A stretch of 64,000 bases of DNA from Manihot esculenta (lineage: Eukaryota; Streptophyta; Magnoliopsida; Malpighiales; Euphorbiaceae): positions 5,574,058 to 5,638,057 of the forward strand of contig NC_035168.2 in NCBI RefSeq assembly GCF_001659605.2, read 5' to 3'. Each line of letters starts with the position of its first letter. The first letter of the stretch is position 1. Positions 61,680 to 64,000 of this stretch are shown piece after piece. The notes beneath the pieces are model-generated. The model had not been told where the DNA came from and searched no databases. It saw nothing but the letters and a program-made list of their open reading frames with translations. A program made the position numbers and the translations under genes.

Positions 61680-62513
61680 GTGCTCAATTGACTATCGATA
61701 AAAAAGAAGATGTTGTTAGCCCTATTAAGGACTCTAGAGATATTCTGATCGTCACTTATGATTTCTGTATGGTGGGGATGTTTCTTACCTACAATCCAAG
61801 CAATTTTCAGAATATGCAGACCTCTTTGGTAGATTTATGGCGGCAATTCTCAGACAGTTATTGCATTGAATGATTTGGTTCCCAGTTACAAACCATACAT
61901 TTTATTTTTGATAGAAACAAAACCTCTTAATTCTCGTATGGAAATTTTTCGTAATTTTTTAAATTTTGATGGTTGCTTCTCAGTCAATAGACAAGAATTG
62001 GGAGGAGGCCTTTCGTTAATGTGCAATAGTCATAGGTCTGTTTTTGTGATTGGCTTTTCTTCAAATTTTATTGATTTGGTTGTTTCGGAAGATAATATTC
62101 AATGGAGGTTTACTAGTTATTATAGGTTTCCGGAATCACAACGATGACGTCAGTCTTGGAACTTTATTCGAGTTTTATCTCGTAGAAGCTCTCTTCTGTG
62201 GCTTTGTTCAGGAGACTTTAATGATTTATGCTCGAGAGATAAGAAAGAATGAGGAGTATATTTGCCAAATTATCTTATGCAGGGGTTTAGACAGGCACTT
62301 GAAGAGTATTTTTGTCAAATTATCTTATGTAGGAGTTTAATTTTAAATAATTGTAAATTTTTGTTAAACTTTAAAATTAATATTTCTGTTAGATGAGTTC
62401 GTCGTAATACTACTCTAACTGCTCATACTTTGACTAGAGAATCTATCACTCATAATCGTCTCTCTATTTGTGATGATATTCCTTTTTGTTTAATAAAATT
62501 TTATTAATGCAAT
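61680..62513 (+). pseudogene. Deletion-derived LINE (L1-type) remnant
   Basis: Pieces of a plant LINE in the plus sense. MVGMFLTYNPSNFQNMQTSL VDLWRQF (about 61770-61850) resembles the N-terminal domain of LINE ORF1. It runs almost directly into the ORF2 endonuclease start (LNDLVPSYKPYILFLIETK, 61863-61920) and GGGLSLMCNSHRSV, with frame changes after 62147. At 62397-62507 the RRNTTLTAHTLTRESITHNR tail resembles the RNase H end of ORF2. It ends TTATTAATGCAAT. Reverse transcriptase is absent. Confidence 0.7.
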
Positions 62514-64000
62514 CAGTAGTTTTATTTTAAAAAAATATATATTTTATATAATTTAGTATTTTAAAAAACCCTAAGGAATATTTAAAACTTAAAAAAATTT
62601 AGAAAAAGAAAAGAAAGAGAGAAGAGGAATATTGCTTGATTATTAATTTATTTTTATAATAAAAAATATTTTATGAAGTATAAATTATAACAAAGTATAA
62701 AATAATTAATGTTTCTCTTAAATATGTGAAATAGAATGAGATGTAAAGCATATGAATGTAATTAATAATGAATATCGGTTAATTTTGTTGACAGTAGAAC
62801 ATGTATTATTAATTTAACTTTAAGAAAATTAAGTCAATTTTGTACATTTAAAAATTTTGTTATGGACAAATGATTTAAAAAAATATTTGAAATATTTTTA
62901 AATAATGCAGTATGCTATATAATATAGTTTTAAAGTTATATATCTATATTATTAATTATTAATTAAACTACCAATTTAAGAAAAATTATCACATAAAGTG
63001 TCCATTATTATTAAGAATTATATGTAAAAAGTTATATGTTAGGAGTTGTTAATTGAATAATATGATTTAATAATTGGTTTAAATAATTTAATCGGTTAGA
63101 TTCTAAAATAGAATTATACTTATAAGTTTTCTTAATAGACTAATTATATTTTATTTCTTTTATATTGTAATTCAAAAATAATTTAACAACACTTTAAATT
63201 TTCTTTGCAAAGTATTTTATAAGAAAAATTGAGTACCATTAAATAATTTGCTTAACGCGTAAAAATTTATTTTTCTATGTGCAGATTATTGTTCCAAGGA
63301 ATAGTAGATCAAAATCTGCATCGATCCAATCAGAGTACATCATTAGCTATCTTTGGATATATTTTAAAAATTTCGTGTAAAGTTGATTTTGAAAATATGG
63401 TATATACATAAGTTGTAGATACGAAATTATATATGGTTGTAAATTAGATATATTTGGAGAATTTTATTTTAGTTCAAATATATGGTTATTAGTATATGGT
63501 TTTGTGTTGAGATTAATGAGAGAATATATAAAGTGTTTGATTTGAGTTGAAATTGTTTTAGCTATTGAAAGAAATTTGGAGGTTAAAGTTGAAGTTTATA
63601 GAAGTGTGATTTACTATTTACATAAGTGTCATGGTCACAGAGTTTTTAAGGACCAAAAGTGTAATTTTTTAATATTGAAATTCTAAAGTAAACAATTTAT
63701 TGTAATTCATTTCCATGTATTTATTTTGGATGATTCTTGGAACAAATCTATTTGTTTTGAAGACTCTTTAGGGGAAGTGACTAGTTGGCCACCGAAAAAG
63801 AACTAGACCCAGCTAGTCATGGCAAATATAAATTCATACTTATTTAATTTAAATTTTTTATTTAATAAAAAATTACTTCTCAAAAAATAATTTATCTTCT
63901 CAATAACTAAGTTATTTTTCTTCATTTCCAGAAAATAACTTCTTTAAATTTTTAAAAAATTAGAAAAATATGCTATTCAAACAAATTAAATGTATTAATT
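62514..64000. other. AT-rich intergenic DNA to the window end
   Basis: No open frame of interest, RNA gene or delimitable repeat seen. Confidence 0.55.

Overview
The window is plant nuclear DNA. Genes have many exons with GT-AG introns, intergenic DNA is very AT-rich, and about a third of the window is LTR retrotransposon. The protein families (an ACA-type calcium pump, a UUAT1-type nucleotide-sugar transporter, Tat and chromovirus Ty3 elements with UAG/UGA-broken frames) fit a eudicot. I suspect Euphorbiaceae (cassava or rubber-tree relatives), but that is an impression and not something the sequence proves.

Left third (1-18.8 kb): the first exon of an unidentified minus-strand gene (1391-1480), then a nine-coding-exon minus-strand gene (3553-10268). 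This gene encodes a coiled-coil N-terminus, a run of similar phase-0 exons, and a C-terminal SAP/Rho_N-like motif. One of its exons is split by a small Ty3-type element (8192-8894, 5-bp TSD) seven bases before the splice donor. Upstream lie two Mutator-type MITEs with 9-bp near-perfect TSDs, one of which forms a giant polypurine/polypyrimidine hairpin. There is also a 1.45-kb solo LTR with a 5-bp TSD, a Harbinger-like MITE and a probable LINE remnant.

Middle (19-34 kb): two host genes I could assemble completely. The first is a plus-strand four-exon Golgi nucleotide-sugar transporter of the UUAT1 type (19065-25145, 323 aa). The second is a minus-strand seven-exon autoinhibited P2B Ca2+-ATPase of the ACA4/ACA11 tonoplast type (27860-34078, 1040 aa, all catalytic motifs present).

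Right half (34-64 kb): a retrotransposon graveyard. It holds a young Tat-lineage Ty3 element (35931-42573, TSD atact, four differences between its 487-bp LTRs) and a solo LTR of a related family (43127-43623, TSD cacat). Next comes a nest with an AT-rich MITE-like repeat on the outside. Inside it is a fragment of a long LTR with an inverted 87-bp copy of itself. Inside that is a very young Tekay/Del-like chromovirus (44964-57068, minus strand, TSD caatg). The chromovirus integrase is itself split by another solo LTR. Further right are a 171-bp tandem duplication, a decayed Tat-type gag, and a deletion-derived LINE.

No tRNA, rRNA, CRISPR, operon or bacterial-type feature was seen. The host genes appear independent; nothing suggests they act in one pathway. 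The most unusual item is the phase-0 exon family in the SAP-like gene together with the retroelement insertion that disables one member in a way exon skipping could neutralise.
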